Shown: positions 25,725 to 35,626, counted from the stretch's first letter. The stretch: 64,000 bases of DNA from Solimonas sp. (GCA_030149365.1 JASBRP010000030.1:124001-188000), one strand, 5' to 3'. Notes: generated by a model from the letters alone, not told the origin. A program made the numbers and translations.

Positions 25725-26855
25725 TCAGTCGAGCGAACGCACCAGGTCGTAGCCCTGGATGGTCGCGTCGAAGGAGAACGACACCTTGCCGAAGATGCTC
25801 ATCGCGAAGCTGGGGCCGAAGAAGGGCAGCTCATCGAGCACGGGGATCGACGGGATCGGGCGATCCATGCCCGGCCAGTTGTGGCCGCTATCCTTGACCG
25901 TGACCAGCGCAGCGCCGTCGTTGCAGCTATTGGTGTAGAGGATATCGACCTGCGGATTCAGCGTCACCGTCTGGTCGGGGCCGCAGCCGTTGATGGCCTT
26001 GAACACGCCGTAGCGGGCCACGGTCGATTCGTACGCCGGATCGTCAACGCCTTCCACCAGAACCACGGGGATGGAGCGGGCCGCTGCCTTGGCCGTGCCG
26101 TCATCAGCCTTGGAGTTGGCCGCGGCGCTCAGGCAGCTGGCCGTGGATTCGGAGCTGATGGCACCGGAGGCGACCAACAGCAGGCCGTTCACGCGGACGC
26201 CGCTGTCGCAGAAGAAGCGGGTAGCGCCCGCCGATCCGGAGGAGACGCCGGCGATGACCACCGAGACGTTGCTGCTCAGCCCGGCCTGCCCCTTGGCATC
26301 CGCAATGACCGCTGCGATGGCCTCGTCGGCACCGTCGTAATCCCACTCGCGAACCAGGCCGAAGCCGGCCACGCCGAAGAGCACGTTGGGCGAGGTCGGC
26401 GCCACGACGGTAATGTCGCGGGCCTTGGCCAGCTCGGCCAGACGCATGTTGTTGATCATGGTGGCGCCATTACCGCTGCGCCAGTGGAGGGCTACATAGA
26501 GGCCCTGCTTACCACCGGTGGGCGGGGAAACCATGATGTAGTCCGCGCCGCCCGCGCTGAAGTCCCGGTAGACCACGCCACCGTCAGCGCCGCCCTTGGT
26601 GCAGGCAGCCGGCTCGGCAGAGTTGAAGGGAATACGCGTGGGCAGCTTGTCGCACTGAGCGTTGAAGGTCGGCTGGCAAGCTCCGGAATCGGCCGCGGCC
26701 TTGTCGGCGGTGAACTGCTCCGAGCAGGACTTAGCAGGATCGCTGCCACCGCCATTACCACCACCGCCCCCGCCGCCTCCGCCGCCGCAAGCGGCCAGCA
26801 ACAGGGCAAGGGAACCGGCCAGGACCGTACCGGCTCCGCGGAATCGCTCGAACAT
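25725..26855 (-). CDS. Esterase/depolymerase-like alpha/beta hydrolase lipoprotein
   Basis: 376 residues. Lipoprotein signal with 'LLLAACGGGG': the lipidated Cys is followed by ten Gly and a Gly/Asn stretch as a flexible tether. Then a region with paired Cys, and a hydrolase fold with 'GLYVALHWRSGNGATMINN', nucleophile 'IAGVSSGSAGATRFFC' and a C-terminal His in 'VKDSGHNWPGMD'. The layout resembles LpqC/poly(3-hydroxybutyrate) depolymerase-type or feruloyl-esterase-type enzymes. Likely anchored to an envelope membrane. Substrate is inference only. Confidence 0.75.
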   Translation of the reverse strand: MFERFRGAGTVLAGSLALLLAACGGGGGGGGGGNGGGSDPAKSCSEQFTADKAAADSGACQPTFNAQCDKLPTRIPFNSAEPAACTKGGADGGVVYRDFSAGGADYIMVSPPTGGKQGLYVALHWRSGNGATMINNMRLAELAKARDITVVAPTSPNVLFGVAGFGLVREWDYDGADEAIAAVIADAKGQAGLSSNVSVVIAGVSSGSAGATRFFCDSGVRVNGLLLVASGAISSESTASCLSAAANSKADDGTAKAAARSIPVVLVEGVDDPAYESTVARYGVFKAINGCGPDQTVTLNPQVDILYTNSCNDGAALVTVKDSGHNWPGMDRPIPSIPVLDELPFFGPSFAMSIFGKVSFSFDATIQGYDLVRSLD

Positions 26856-27206
26856 ATCTGAATCTCCCTACAAGTTTGCTGGCAAGCCGTCGATTGCGGC
26901 CTAAGGTTATTCCACTATCAAGGGGCAGTTTAGCCCACTGGTCAAGTTCCGACCATTGGCAAATATCCGCAACCCGCAGTCGGTTTGCTCCCGACGTATG
27001 AAATATCTATAGGCTCGAAATATCTTTACATTCCCGGGCCCCAATACGCCCTCCGACCTAAGTCGGATGCAGGCGATGGCCCCGATGGAAGGTTCGACCA
27101 GAGAATGGTCATTCACAGGGTCTCGGCGCCCGGCCAAGACAGGCTTTTGGTGCCCGGCCGGGCATATTGCCCTGCCCTTGCCGCTCCCAAAGTGACCCGG
27201 ATCGGT
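26856..27206. other. Intergenic region without a convincing gene
   Basis: 351 bases, more A/T-rich than its surroundings, upstream of the esterase lipoprotein and downstream of ctaB (both minus strand). It holds a 9-base direct repeat GAAATATCT at 27000-27008 and 27017-27025, 17 bases apart, and probably the esterase promoter, which I cannot place exactly. Short ORFs here show no recognisable protein. Confidence 0.5.
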
Positions 27207-28112
27207 TCAGACCGCCGCGCGGGGCAGGTAGTGGTCTACCAGCAGCAGGGTGAAGATCGCCATCAGGTAGACGATCGAGTAGCCGAAGGTCTTCATCGGC
27301 AGGCCCGGAATGGGCGCGTACTTGAGCCGGATGGCGTAGTACAGGAACAGGCCGTCCAGGATCAGGGTGCCAACCAGGTACAGCCAGCCCGACATGCCCA
27401 CCGCGAAGGGCAGCACCGTCACCGCCGTCAGCAGCACGGTGTAGAGCAGCACCTGGGTGCGGGTGAACTCCAGGCCGTGGGTCACCGGCAGCATCGGGAT
27501 ATCGGCGGCGGCGTATTCCTTGTGCCGCTCGATGGCCAGCGCCCAGAAGTGCGGCGGCGTCCAGATGAAGATGATCAGGAACAGGATCAGGGAATGCGGG
27601 TGGACCTCGCCGGTCACCGCCACCCAGCCCAGCACCGGAGGAGCCGCGCCGGCGGCGCCGCCGATCACGATGTTCTGCGGCGTGGCGCGCTTGAGGTACA
27701 GCGTGTAGATGCCGGCGTAGCCGATCAGCGTGAACTGGGTCAGCACGGCGGTCAGCGGGTTGACCAGGAACCACAGCAGCACGAAGCCGCCGATGCCCAG
27801 CGCCGTGGCGAAGGCGATGGACTCGGTCATGGTCAGGGCGCCGGTGACCAGCGGGCGGCCGCAGGTGCGGGCCATGCGCGCGTCGATGTTGCGGTCGATG
27901 ATCTGGTTCACCGCCGCCGCCGAGGCCGCCTGCAGGGCGATGCCCAGGGTGCCCCAGAGGAAGCCGCCCCAGGGCGGCAGGCCCGGCACGGCCAGGAACA
28001 TGCCGACGATCGCGGTGAACACGATCAGCATGACCACGCGCGGCTTGGTCAGCTCGTAGTACTCGTTGAGCCGCGCGCGCAGGCTCAGGGTCTGTTCCAT
28101 CGTGGCTGCCAT
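27207..28112 (-). CDS. ctaB: Protoheme IX farnesyltransferase (heme O synthase)
   Basis: 301 residues, about nine membrane helices. UbiA-superfamily farnesyltransferase making heme O from heme B. '[20 protein letters not shown]' starts the family core, '[20 protein letters not shown]' is the first Asp-rich prenyl-diphosphate site, and '[27 protein letters not shown]' the second conserved region. Heme O then passes to CtaA, encoded 13 bases upstream. Last gene of the oxidase-assembly operon. Confidence 0.96.
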   Translation of the reverse strand: MAATMEQTLSLRARLNEYYELTKPRVVMLIVFTAIVGMFLAVPGLPPWGGFLWGTLGIALQAASAAAVNQIIDRNIDARMARTCGRPLVTGALTMTESIAFATALGIGGFVLLWFLVNPLTAVLTQFTLIGYAGIYTLYLKRATPQNIVIGGAAGAAPPVLGWVAVTGEVHPHSLILFLIIFIWTPPHFWALAIERHKEYAAADIPMLPVTHGLEFTRTQVLLYTVLLTAVTVLPFAVGMSGWLYLVGTLILDGLFLYYAIRLKYAPIPGLPMKTFGYSIVYLMAIFTLLLVDHYLPRAAV

Positions 28113-28125
28113 GTCGTTCGCCCGT

Positions 28126-29202
28126 CTAGCGGCTGGCCTTCCAGGCGAAGAAGTTGAGGCTGACCAGGGTCAGCAGGAGGATTGCCGCGCCGGCATTGTG
28201 CGCCGTAGCCAGGCCCAGCGGCAGCTGCAGCTTGACGATCGACAGGCCAATGGACACCTGCAGCGCCAGCGCCGCGATCACCGCCACTCCGAAGCCGCGC
28301 CAGATCGGGAACTCGCCGCGCCGCCACAGGAACCAGCCCAGCAGCAACAGCGCCACGGTCACGGCGACCGCGCCCACCCGATGGAAGAAGTGGATCGTCA
28401 CGCGAGCGCGCGCGTCGAGGATGCCGTGCTCGTAGTCGATACCCAGGCCATGCCACAGCGTGAAGGCGGTGGGCACGTCCAGCTCCGGCAGCCATTGGCC
28501 ATGGCAGGTCGGCAGGTCCGGGCAGGCCAGGGCCGAGTAGTTGGTGCTGGTCCAGCCGCCCAGGAAGATCTGCAGGCAGACCAGCAGCAGGGCCCCCAGG
28601 GCATAGCGGCGCAGCTTCGACGGCGGCAGCGGCAGGGGCTTGGGGCCTTCCTGCGCCGGCGTGCGCTGCAGTTCGATGGCCAGCTGGCGCTCGGAGCGGT
28701 GACGGGCGGGCTCGGCCGTAGCCGTGTCGGGGCGGCCGCTGGCCAGCCATAGCCAGACCAGCAGCGACAGCGTGCTCATGCCGCCGATGAGGTGGGCGGT
28801 CACGATCAGCGGCTTGAGCAGCTCGGTCACGGTCCACATGCCCAGCAGCCCCTGGAAGATCACCAGGGCCACCAGCGCCCAGGGCAATACGCGCGGCGCG
28901 CCCTGCTCCCGAAGCTTCAGGCTCATGAACGCCAGCGCCACGATCAGCAGGCCCAGGGTCGAGGCGAAGTAGCGGTGGATCATCTCCTTCCAGGCCTTGT
29001 GGGCCTCCACCGGGCGCTGCGGGAAGTTCTGCTCCGCCTTGGCCACGTCATGGGCCTCCAGCGGCACGCCGAGGTGGCCGTAGCAGCCCGGCCAGTCCGG
29101 GCAGCCCAGGCCGGCATGCGACAGGCGCACGAAGGCTCCGAGCACGACGACGCCGAAGCACAGGCAGATGGCGAGGAAATTGATGCGGCGGAACCAGGAC
29201 AT
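28126..29202 (-). CDS. ctaA: Heme A synthase (COX15/CtaA)
   Basis: 358 residues, about eight membrane helices. Converts heme O to heme A. '[21 protein letters not shown]' and '[19 protein letters not shown]' in the first half and '[23 protein letters not shown]' and '[13 protein letters not shown]' in the second give the heme-ligand His residues and the paired Cys characteristic of proteobacterial CtaA. A polar ~25-residue loop separates the halves. It lies between the SCO-like gene and ctaB on the same strand. Confidence 0.95.
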   Translation of the reverse strand: MSWFRRINFLAICLCFGVVVLGAFVRLSHAGLGCPDWPGCYGHLGVPLEAHDVAKAEQNFPQRPVEAHKAWKEMIHRYFASTLGLLIVALAFMSLKLREQGAPRVLPWALVALVIFQGLLGMWTVTELLKPLIVTAHLIGGMSTLSLLVWLWLASGRPDTATAEPARHRSERQLAIELQRTPAQEGPKPLPLPPSKLRRYALGALLLVCLQIFLGGWTSTNYSALACPDLPTCHGQWLPELDVPTAFTLWHGLGIDYEHGILDARARVTIHFFHRVGAVAVTVALLLLGWFLWRRGEFPIWRGFGVAVIAALALQVSIGLSIVKLQLPLGLATAHNAGAAILLLTLVSLNFFAWKASR

Positions 29203-29352
29203 GGACGGCTCGTGTGGCGGAAGGCTGGCGATGGGCGGGCGGATTCCGGGGCGGCGGATTTTACAGGATCAGGCCGATGGGGTCGGCTGGGCATTTCGTC
29301 CCATCCCGATCTCCCCTCTCCCGCCATTGGGACAAGGGGAACCGCCGGCTTT

Positions 29353-29955
29353 TCAACCGATCTGCGACAGCCGCAGCAGCTTCTTGATGTCCTTCAGGAT
29401 GCCCGGCGACTCCGCACTACCCGGATAGACCATCAACCAGTTGCCCAGGGGGTCGATCAGGTACAGCGCCTGCGGATCCTTGGCTTCCAGGAAGCGGTGC
29501 AGGTCTTCACCCTGGCCGCTGGCGGCCAGGAACACCAGGTCCGGATGCTCCTTTTTCAGCGCCGCCTCGCCCGCCTTGAGGCCGGCCATGTCGGGCGCCA
29601 GGTATACGCGCTGCACGCGCAGGCGCTTCTCGTTGAGCAGGGCGCGGATCTGGCGGATCTGGTAGAGCTTCTGCAGGCAGGCGGTCTCGCAGCCGGCGCC
29701 GGCCAGGTAGACGAAGCTCCACCTGCCGCGCAGGGCTTCGCGGTCCTGCGGCTTGCCGTCATGGTCCAGCAACTGCAGCGCCGGCAGCGGCCGCGCCGGG
29801 TTGATCAGCTGGCCGTAGTTGGTCTTGTGGGTCGGCTGCCAGGCCGGGGCGAAGAAATAGAACACGATGGCCAGCAGCAGCGGTGCGAAGAACAGCGTGG
29901 CCAGCAGCAGGAACTGGCCGCGGCCGCGGCCAACGGGGTGCTCGGTGGGATTCAT
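29353..29955 (-). CDS. SCO1/SenC-like cytochrome oxidase assembly protein
   Basis: 200 residues. One N-terminal membrane helix (about 14-36), then a thioredoxin-like domain: 'LQLLDHDGKPQDREALRGRWSFVYLAGAGCETACLQKLYQIRQI' as a whole shows CETAC where SCO1 has CxxxC. A later conserved His is not obvious. Function by context: copper delivery or thiol reduction during assembly of the CuA site. Its start overlaps the surf1 stop by 4 bases. The 150 bases downstream hold a GC-rich partial palindrome (about 29309-29340) of the dispersed family. Confidence 0.83.
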   Translation of the reverse strand: MNPTEHPVGRGRGQFLLLATLFFAPLLLAIVFYFFAPAWQPTHKTNYGQLINPARPLPALQLLDHDGKPQDREALRGRWSFVYLAGAGCETACLQKLYQIRQIRALLNEKRLRVQRVYLAPDMAGLKAGEAALKKEHPDLVFLAASGQGEDLHRFLEAKDPQALYLIDPLGNWLMVYPGSAESPGILKDIKKLLRLSQIG

Positions 29956-30665
29956 GATCGACGCTTCAGATTGAGCCTGATGAAGAGGACCAGCAGGGTC
30001 GCGGTAAAGGCGAACCACTGCAGGGCATAACCGTAGTGCTTTTGCGGCGGCACTTCGACGCCGATATTCCATTCTCGTTCATAGCCGCCCGGCGCCTCGG
30101 GCGCCAGCAGCAGCAGTCCGGGCGCCACGCGCTCGCCGGGGTAGAGGCAGGCCAGGTCCTCTTGCGTGGGGTACTGCACCACGCGCGGGAAAGGCCGCTC
30201 CTCGCAATTATCGCTCGCCACGCGCAGGCCCGGACGCGGCAACGGCCGCCAGAAGCCCTCGATCTTCAGCGTGCCGGCGGGAATCTCCAGTGCCGGCAGC
30301 TTGCTGCGGTCCGGATTGCCCGGCACCCAGCCGCGGTCCACCATCACCAGGCTGCCGTCGGCCAGGCGCAGCGCCGCCCAGGCATGGTAGCCGGCCCGGC
30401 GCTTGGAGCCCTGGTTGTCCAGCAGCAGCTGGCGCGAGCCCAGGTATTCGCCGCACAGGGAGCGCCGCAGCATGGCCTCCGCATGAGGCGGCTCGGCCGC
30501 ATCGAAGGGCGTGGCCAGGGCCGCCGACGCATCGGCGTAGGCCTGCATCAGCCCCTCCTTGGCCTGGCCGCGGTGGTACTGCCACAGGCCCAGGTTGATC
30601 ATCAGGGCGCTGAGGGCAGCGGTGGCCAGCCAGGCCCACCAGGGCGGTCGGAATGTGTAGTTCAT
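29952..30665 (-). CDS. surf1: SURF1 family cytochrome oxidase assembly protein
   Basis: 237 residues with one membrane helix at each end. 'LGLWQYHRGQAKEGLMQAY' opens the SURF1 family, 'VMVDRGWVPGNPDRSKLPAL' is its central signature, and 'HYGYALQWFAFTATLLVLFI' the C-terminal helix. It helps insert heme A into subunit I. The ATG at 30665 is chosen over a longer frame because the first helix starts here. It is divergent from the DUF2909 gene across 105 bases, which probably contain both promoters. Confidence 0.93.
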   Translation of the reverse strand: MNYTFRPPWWAWLATAALSALMINLGLWQYHRGQAKEGLMQAYADASAALATPFDAAEPPHAEAMLRRSLCGEYLGSRQLLLDNQGSKRRAGYHAWAALRLADGSLVMVDRGWVPGNPDRSKLPALEIPAGTLKIEGFWRPLPRPGLRVASDNCEERPFPRVVQYPTQEDLACLYPGERVAPGLLLLAPEAPGGYEREWNIGVEVPPQKHYGYALQWFAFTATLLVLFIRLNLKRRS

Positions 30666-30770
30666 GGCAGGCGGAGGCAGGCGGGGACGGAGGCGGACCG
30701 GTAAGATGACCGGCCAGCGGCCGCGGGCGTTCCCTGCGCCGCCGCTTCCCTTCCGCCGGATGTCCTGCCC

Positions 30771-31010
30771 ATGATCGTCAAAACCATCGTCGTCGTCCTG
30801 CTGCTGGCCATCATCGGCTCCCTGATCGCCGGCGGCACCTTCCTGGTGAAGGACCCCGGCAACCGTCGCCGCATGCTCAACAGCCTGAAGCTGCGCGTGG
30901 CCCTGTCGGTCACGCTGATCCTGTTCCTGGTCCTCAGCTACGCCATGGGCTGGCTCAAGCCCCACGGCATCTACCAGGGCCGCCCGGCCAGCGTCGAAGC
31001 GGCGCCGTAA
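30771..31010 (+). CDS. Twin transmembrane protein (DUF2909)
   Basis: 79 residues with two membrane helices (about 5-25 and 42-62), joined by the conserved-type loop 'VKDPGNRRRMLNSLKLRVALS'. DUF2909 genes are habitual neighbours of cytochrome oxidase genes in beta- and gammaproteobacteria, and this one is flanked by ctaE and surf1 though on the opposite strand. A role in oxidase assembly is inferred from context only. Confidence 0.85.
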   Translation: MIVKTIVVVLLLAIIGSLIAGGTFLVKDPGNRRRMLNSLKLRVALSVTLILFLVLSYAMGWLKPHGIYQGRPASVEAAP

Positions 31011-31022
31011 GGGCAGTCAAAG

Positions 31023-31058
31023 CAAAAAGGGCGGCCGGATGGCCGCCCTTTTTTTGTT
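31023..31058. terminator. Bidirectional rho-independent terminator
   Basis: GGGCGGCC, loop GGAT, GGCCGCCC with flanking A and T runs, between the convergent DUF2909 and ctaE genes. Confidence 0.93.
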
Positions 31059-31068
31059 GCCGGCCGGG

Positions 31069-31968
31069 TTAGAGCCAGTACACCACGATGAACAGGCCGA
31101 TCCAGACCACGTCCACGAAGTGCCAGTACCAGGCCACGCCTTCGAAGCCGAAGTGCGATTCCGGCTTGAAGTGACCGAACATCAGGCGCAGCGTGATGAT
31201 CAGCAGCATCAGGGTACCCAGCGTCACGTGCATGCCGTGGAAGCCGGTGAGCATGAAGAAGGTGGAGCCGTAGATGCCCGAGGCCATCTTCAGGTTCAGG
31301 TCGCCGTAGGCGTGCATGTATTCCTCGACCTGGAAGAAGAGGAAGGCGCAGCCCAGGGCCACCGTGGCCCACATCCACAGGATCGTGGCGGTGCGCTTGT
31401 TGGCCTTCAGCGCGTGGTGCGCCAGGGTCAGCGTCACGCCGGAGGTCAGCAGCAGCAGGGTGTTGACGAAGGGCACGTCGAACGCAGGGATGGTGTCGAA
31501 GTCGCCGTTGAGCTTGGCCGGGCCGTTGGTGGGCCAGGCGTTCTCGAAACCGGGCCACAGCTGCAGGTTGGTTGCGATCTTGCTGCCTTCACCGCCCAGC
31601 CAGGGCAGCGACAGGTGACGGGCGTAGTACAGCGCGCCGAAGAACGCGCCGAAGAACATCACCTCGGAGAAGATGAACCAGGCCATGCTCCAGCGGTAGG
31701 TGCGATCGACCTGGGCACCGTAGAAGCCGCCCTCGCTCTCCAGGGCCACGCCGCGGAACCAGCGGAACAGGATGTAGAACATCAGCACGGCGCCGGCGTA
31801 GATCGGCACAGGGCCGATGTGCTTGTCTTCCAGGTAGCCGGAGACGCCGGCCAGGATCGCGACCAGCGCCACCGTCAGCGCGAACGGCCAGGCGCTGGGT
31901 GCAGGTACGAAATAACGGTCGGGATTCGGAGTGGCGTGGTCGGCCATGACTGTTCCTCTGTGTCTCAA
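31069..31968 (-). CDS. ctaE: Cytochrome c oxidase subunit III
   Basis: 299 residues, seven membrane helices. 'YFVPAPSAWPFALTVALVAI', 'GFYGAQVDRTYRWSMAWFIFSEVMFFGAFFGALYYAR', 'LLLTSGVTLTLAHHALKANKR', 'FHGMHVTLGTLMLLIITLR' and the C-terminal 'WHFVDVVWIGLFIVVYWL' are classic subunit III. A long loop with 'GGEGSKIATNLQLWPGFE' matches proteobacterial members. Its start overlaps the ctaG stop by 4 bases. Confidence 0.97.
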   Translation of the reverse strand: MRHRGTVMADHATPNPDRYFVPAPSAWPFALTVALVAILAGVSGYLEDKHIGPVPIYAGAVLMFYILFRWFRGVALESEGGFYGAQVDRTYRWSMAWFIFSEVMFFGAFFGALYYARHLSLPWLGGEGSKIATNLQLWPGFENAWPTNGPAKLNGDFDTIPAFDVPFVNTLLLLTSGVTLTLAHHALKANKRTATILWMWATVALGCAFLFFQVEEYMHAYGDLNLKMASGIYGSTFFMLTGFHGMHVTLGTLMLLIITLRLMFGHFKPESHFGFEGVAWYWHFVDVVWIGLFIVVYWL

Positions 31969-32519
31969 ATCTTCGGTTGTGCCGGCGCGCCCTGGTGGGC
32001 CACCTGCTCCACTTCAAAAAACGTATACGACAGCGTGACGGTATCCACGTCCTTGGGCAGGGCGGGGTCCAGCATGAACACCACCGGCATGTGCTTCTCC
32101 TCACCGGCCGCGAACGGCTGCTGGTTGAAGCAGAAGCAATCCGTCTTGCGCATGTGCTTGGCCGCCTGCATCGGAGCGACGTTGGGCACGGCCTGCGCGA
32201 TCAGGTCACGTCCCTCGGTGTTGCGGGCGTAGAACTTCACCGCACGCATCTCGCCGGGGTGGACCTTGACGCTGGCCTCCTCGGCGCGGAACTCCCAGGT
32301 GCGCCCGCCGTTGACGGTGGTGACGAACTGCACCGTCACGGTCCGGCTGGTATCCACCTGCACCGGCTCCGCCACCGACGCCTGCATCTTGACCTTGCCG
32401 TTCAGGCCGATCGCGTCGCAGAGCGCGTTGTACATCGGCACCAGCGCAAAACCGAAGCCGAACATGCCGACGACGACGAGCACGAACTTGAAAGTGCTGC
32501 GCCGCGCGCCGATGTCCAT
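31965..32519 (-). CDS. ctaG: Cytochrome c oxidase assembly protein CtaG/COX11
   Basis: 184 residues. Single N-terminal membrane helix (about 9-31), then the COX11 beta domain. 'FVPMYNALCDAIGLNGK'-like 'LVPMYNALCDAIGLNGK', 'EMRAVKFYARNTEGRDLIAQA' and 'KTDCFCFNQQPFAAGEEKHMP' are seen; CFCF contains the copper-binding Cys pair that delivers copper to CuB. The ATG shares one base with the stop of the 38-residue assembly gene, and the stop overlaps ctaE. Confidence 0.96.
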   Translation of the reverse strand: MDIGARRSTFKFVLVVVGMFGFGFALVPMYNALCDAIGLNGKVKMQASVAEPVQVDTSRTVTVQFVTTVNGGRTWEFRAEEASVKVHPGEMRAVKFYARNTEGRDLIAQAVPNVAPMQAAKHMRKTDCFCFNQQPFAAGEEKHMPVVFMLDPALPKDVDTVTLSYTFFEVEQVAHQGAPAQPKI

Positions 32520-32635
32520 CAGCGGTGGCTCTGCGCGATGACGAAGCCCGCCACGATGCCGAGCGCAAGCAGGAGATGCACGATCCCCAGGATCTTGTTG
32601 CGGCGCGCCCGGGCGCGAAGGTCAACGCTGCTCAT
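32519..32635 (-). CDS. Cytochrome oxidase small assembly protein (38 residues)
   Basis: A tiny gene between ctaD and ctaG, reading MSSVDLRARARRNKILGIVH followed by a hydrophobic helix and ending 'IAQSHR'. One membrane helix with a positive N-terminus. Its stop and the ctaG start share one base (TGATG) and it starts 6 bases after the ctaD stop, so the operon leaves no doubt it is translated. Short proteins of this kind, annotated as cytochrome oxidase small assembly protein, occur at this site in related bacteria. Too short for ordinary ORF searches. Confidence 0.8.
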   Translation of the reverse strand: MSSVDLRARARRNKILGIVHLLLALGIVAGFVIAQSHR

Positions 32636-32640
32636 GGCTC

Positions 32641-34302
32641 TCAGCTCAGCTTGTGCTTGTCCAGCGCGTCAACGCTGTCGTGCGCGGCCGTCACTTCGTT
32701 GTCGGAGATGACCGGCGGCACTTCAAAGGTGTGGTACGGAGCCGGCGACGGCACCGTCCATTCCAGGCCGTGCGCGCCTTCCCAGACGCGGTCCGGCAGG
32801 CCCTGCTTGCGGCCGAACCAGCCGTAGCAGCAGGCGAGCATGTTGAAGATGAAGATGAACTGGGCCAGGAAGAAGCCGAAGGCGCCGATCGTGGACCAGA
32901 CGTTCCAGTCGACGAACTGCACGGCGTAGTCCGGCACGCGGCGCTGCATGCCGGCGAGGCCTGCGAAGTGCTGCGGGAAGAAGGTGATGTTGATGAAGAT
33001 AGCCGAGAGCCAGAAGTGGATCTTGCCCCACTTTTCGCTGTACATGCGGCCGGTCCACTTCGGGATCCAGTAGTACACGCCAGCCAGGATCGCGAACACC
33101 GCACCCGGCACCAGCACGTAGTGGAAGTGGGCGACGACGAAGTAGGTGTCGTGGTACTGGAAGTCCACCGGGGTGATGGCGAGCATCAGGCCCGAGAAGC
33201 CGCCGATGGTGAACAGGAACACGAAGGCCAGCGCGAACAGCATCGGGCTCTCGAAGGTCATCGAGCCCTTCCACATGGTGGCGACCCAGTTGAACACCTT
33301 CACGCCCGTGGGCACGGCGATCAGCATGGTGGCGAACATGAAGAACAACTCGCCGGCCAGCGGCATGCCCACCGTGAACATGTGGTGAGCCCACACGATG
33401 AACGACAGGAAGGCGATGGAAGCCACTGCGTACACCATGGAGTCATAGCCGAACAGCGCCTTGCGGGCGAAGGTCGGGATGATCGTGCTGACGATGCCGA
33501 AGGCCGGCAGGATCAGGATGTACACCTCGGGGTGGCCGAAGAACCAGAAGATGTGCTGGAACATGACCGGGTCGCCGCCACCAGAAGCCGTGAAGAAGCT
33601 GGTGAGGAAGTACTTGTCGGTCAGCAGCATGGTCACGGCGCCGGCGAGTACCGGCATGACCGCGATCAGCAGGTAGGCGGTGATCAGCCAGGTCCAGACG
33701 AACAGCGGCATCTTCAGCAGGCTCATGCCCGGGGCGCGCATGTTCAGGATCGTCACCGCCACATTGATCGCGCCGGTGATCGACGAGACACCCATGAGAT
33801 GCACGGCGAAGATCAGGAACGGGAAGGCGTTGCCGGTCTGCAGCACCAGCGGCGGGTACATGGTCCAGCCGCCCGCGGGGGCGCCGCCTTCCATGAACAG
33901 GGTGCCCAGCAGCATCGCAAAGGCGAACGGCAGGATCCAGAAGCCCCAGTTGTTGATACGCGGCAGCGCCAGGTCGGAGCAGCCGATCATCATCGGCACC
34001 ATCCAGTTGGCCAGGCCGACCCAGGCCGGCATCACGCCGCCGAAGATCATCACCAGCGCGTGCATCGTCGTCATCTGGTTGAAAAACTCAGGATCGACGA
34101 ACTGCAGGCCGGGGTGGAACAGCTCGGCACGGATCACCAGCGACATCAGGCCGCCGATGAAGAACATGGTGAACGCGAAGAACAGGTACAGGGTACCCAG
34201 GTCCTTGTGGTTGGTGGTCTTGATCCACCGCATGATTCCCTTCTCGGGACCATGGTGCTCGTCGTGAGCGTGATCGTCATGGGCGTGGTCGTGATGAGCC
34301 AT
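32641..34302 (-). CDS. ctaD: Cytochrome c oxidase subunit I
   Basis: 553 residues, 12 membrane helices. The catalytic subunit with heme a and the heme a3-CuB centre. '[18 protein letters not shown]' (heme a ligand His), '[18 protein letters not shown]' (CuB His and cross-linked Tyr), '[10 protein letters not shown]' (His pair), '[14 protein letters not shown]' (heme a3 and heme a ligands). The N-terminal ~20 residues are His/Asp/Glu-rich ('[19 protein letters not shown]'), an added metal-binding-like leader. PEVYI marks an A-type proton-pumping oxidase. Confidence 0.98.
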   Translation of the reverse strand: MAHHDHAHDDHAHDEHHGPEKGIMRWIKTTNHKDLGTLYLFFAFTMFFIGGLMSLVIRAELFHPGLQFVDPEFFNQMTTMHALVMIFGGVMPAWVGLANWMVPMMIGCSDLALPRINNWGFWILPFAFAMLLGTLFMEGGAPAGGWTMYPPLVLQTGNAFPFLIFAVHLMGVSSITGAINVAVTILNMRAPGMSLLKMPLFVWTWLITAYLLIAVMPVLAGAVTMLLTDKYFLTSFFTASGGGDPVMFQHIFWFFGHPEVYILILPAFGIVSTIIPTFARKALFGYDSMVYAVASIAFLSFIVWAHHMFTVGMPLAGELFFMFATMLIAVPTGVKVFNWVATMWKGSMTFESPMLFALAFVFLFTIGGFSGLMLAITPVDFQYHDTYFVVAHFHYVLVPGAVFAILAGVYYWIPKWTGRMYSEKWGKIHFWLSAIFINITFFPQHFAGLAGMQRRVPDYAVQFVDWNVWSTIGAFGFFLAQFIFIFNMLACCYGWFGRKQGLPDRVWEGAHGLEWTVPSPAPYHTFEVPPVISDNEVTAAHDSVDALDKHKLS

Positions 34303-34320
34303 GTCTAACTCCTGAATTTC

Positions 34321-35622
34321 TTAGCGCGCGGCGGCGACGGCGGCCGGCTGGACCACGCCGCTGCTGTTGCCCCACGAGTTGCGCTGATAGGTCACCACGG
34401 CCGCGACGTCGAGGTCGGACAGGTGCTTGAACGGGGGCATCATGCCCTTGCCGTTCAGGGTCTGCTTGATGTGCTCGGCGGGAGCGCCCTTGACGACCTT
34501 GCTGCCGACCAGAGCCGGGAAGTTCGGCGGCATGCCCTTGCCGGTGGGCTGGTGGCAGGCCGCGCAGTTGGCGGTGTAGACCTGCTCACCCTTCTTCATC
34601 AGCTCGTCCTTGGACAGGTCCTTGGCGGCGGCGGGGGCAGCCGGAGCGGCAGCGGCAGGCGCCGCGGCTACCTCGACCGGGGCAGCGTCGGTGGCGGTGG
34701 TCGCCGGAGCGGCCGCCACTTCGTTCGGGGCGGCAACCGGGGCTGCAGCGGTGGCGGGTTCGCCACCCTTCTGCTTGGCCAGCCAGGCGTTGTACTCGGC
34801 TTCCGGCAGGGCGCGGACCACGATCGGCATGAAGCCATGGTCACGGCCGCAGAGTTCGGCGCAAACGCCGCGGTAGACGCCCGGGGTGTTGATCTTGGCC
34901 CAGGTCTCGTTGACGTAGCCCGGGATGGCGTCCTTCTTCACTGCGATCTCGGGCACCCACCAGGCGTGGATGACGTCGTTGGAGGTGATCAGGAAGCGCA
35001 CCTTCTTGCCGACCGGCAGGACCAGCTCGTTGTCGACGTTGACCAGGTAGTTGCCGCCGTCGACGTTCTTGAGCTTCTCGAGCTCGGCCTTGCTGAAGGT
35101 CTTGGCCCAGGCGGCGCCGCTGAGCAGGCCGTTGCCGTCGTGCTGGCGGGCGGCGTTGGATTCGGCAGTGAGGGTGGAGTAGTACTTCACGCCTTCACCC
35201 AGGTATTCGTATTCCCACTTCCACTGGTAGCCGGTGATCTTCACCGTCATGTCGGCGTTGCGGGTGTCTTCCATCTTGATCAGGGTGCCGGCCGCCGGGA
35301 TGGCCATGCCGATCAGGATGATGAAGGGCGCGGCGGTCCAGAGGATTTCCACCGTGGTGGACTCGTGGAAGTCGGCCGGCTTGTGACCCTTGGACTTACG
35401 GTGCTTGACGATCGAGTAGATCATCAGGCCGAAGACGACGGTGCCGATCGCCACGCAGATCCAGAAGATCAGCATGTGGAGGCTGTGCACCTCCTTGCTC
35501 AGGTCAGTGACGCCGGTCGGCAGGTTGTAGCCGCCGCTCGTTTCCGTGTAGGCCTGCGCGACGAACGTCGCCAGAGCCAGTGAGGTACCTGCTGCGATAC
35601 GCGCGAGCCGTCCCATCTTCAT
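34321..35622 (-). CDS. ctaC: Cytochrome c oxidase subunit II with fused cytochrome c domain (caa3 type)
   Basis: 433 residues. Signal peptide about 1-25, two membrane helices (about 47-70 and 92-113), and a CuA cupredoxin domain with 'GVYRGVCAELCGRDHGFMPIVV' (Cys, Cys, His, Met ligands; second part 'DVIHAWWVPE'). Then a ~60-residue Ala/Pro/Thr linker, and a C-terminal c-type cytochrome with 'YTANCAACHQPTGKGMPP' and a later Met ligand ('NGKGMMPPFKHL'). The fusion makes it a caa3-type oxidase. The ATG at 35622 is chosen for the signal peptide and its ribosome-binding site. Confidence 0.95.
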   Translation of the reverse strand: MKMGRLARIAAGTSLALATFVAQAYTETSGGYNLPTGVTDLSKEVHSLHMLIFWICVAIGTVVFGLMIYSIVKHRKSKGHKPADFHESTTVEILWTAAPFIILIGMAIPAAGTLIKMEDTRNADMTVKITGYQWKWEYEYLGEGVKYYSTLTAESNAARQHDGNGLLSGAAWAKTFSKAELEKLKNVDGGNYLVNVDNELVLPVGKKVRFLITSNDVIHAWWVPEIAVKKDAIPGYVNETWAKINTPGVYRGVCAELCGRDHGFMPIVVRALPEAEYNAWLAKQKGGEPATAAAPVAAPNEVAAAPATTATDAAPVEVAAAPAAAAPAAPAAAKDLSKDELMKKGEQVYTANCAACHQPTGKGMPPNFPALVGSKVVKGAPAEHIKQTLNGKGMMPPFKHLSDLDVAAVVTYQRNSWGNSSGVVQPAAVAAAR

Positions 35623-35626
35623 CGCC

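Noticed and set aside
26907-27137. 76-residue minus-strand open frame in the intergenic gap
   Set aside because: No motif, no ribosome-binding site and odd composition; treated as noncoding.
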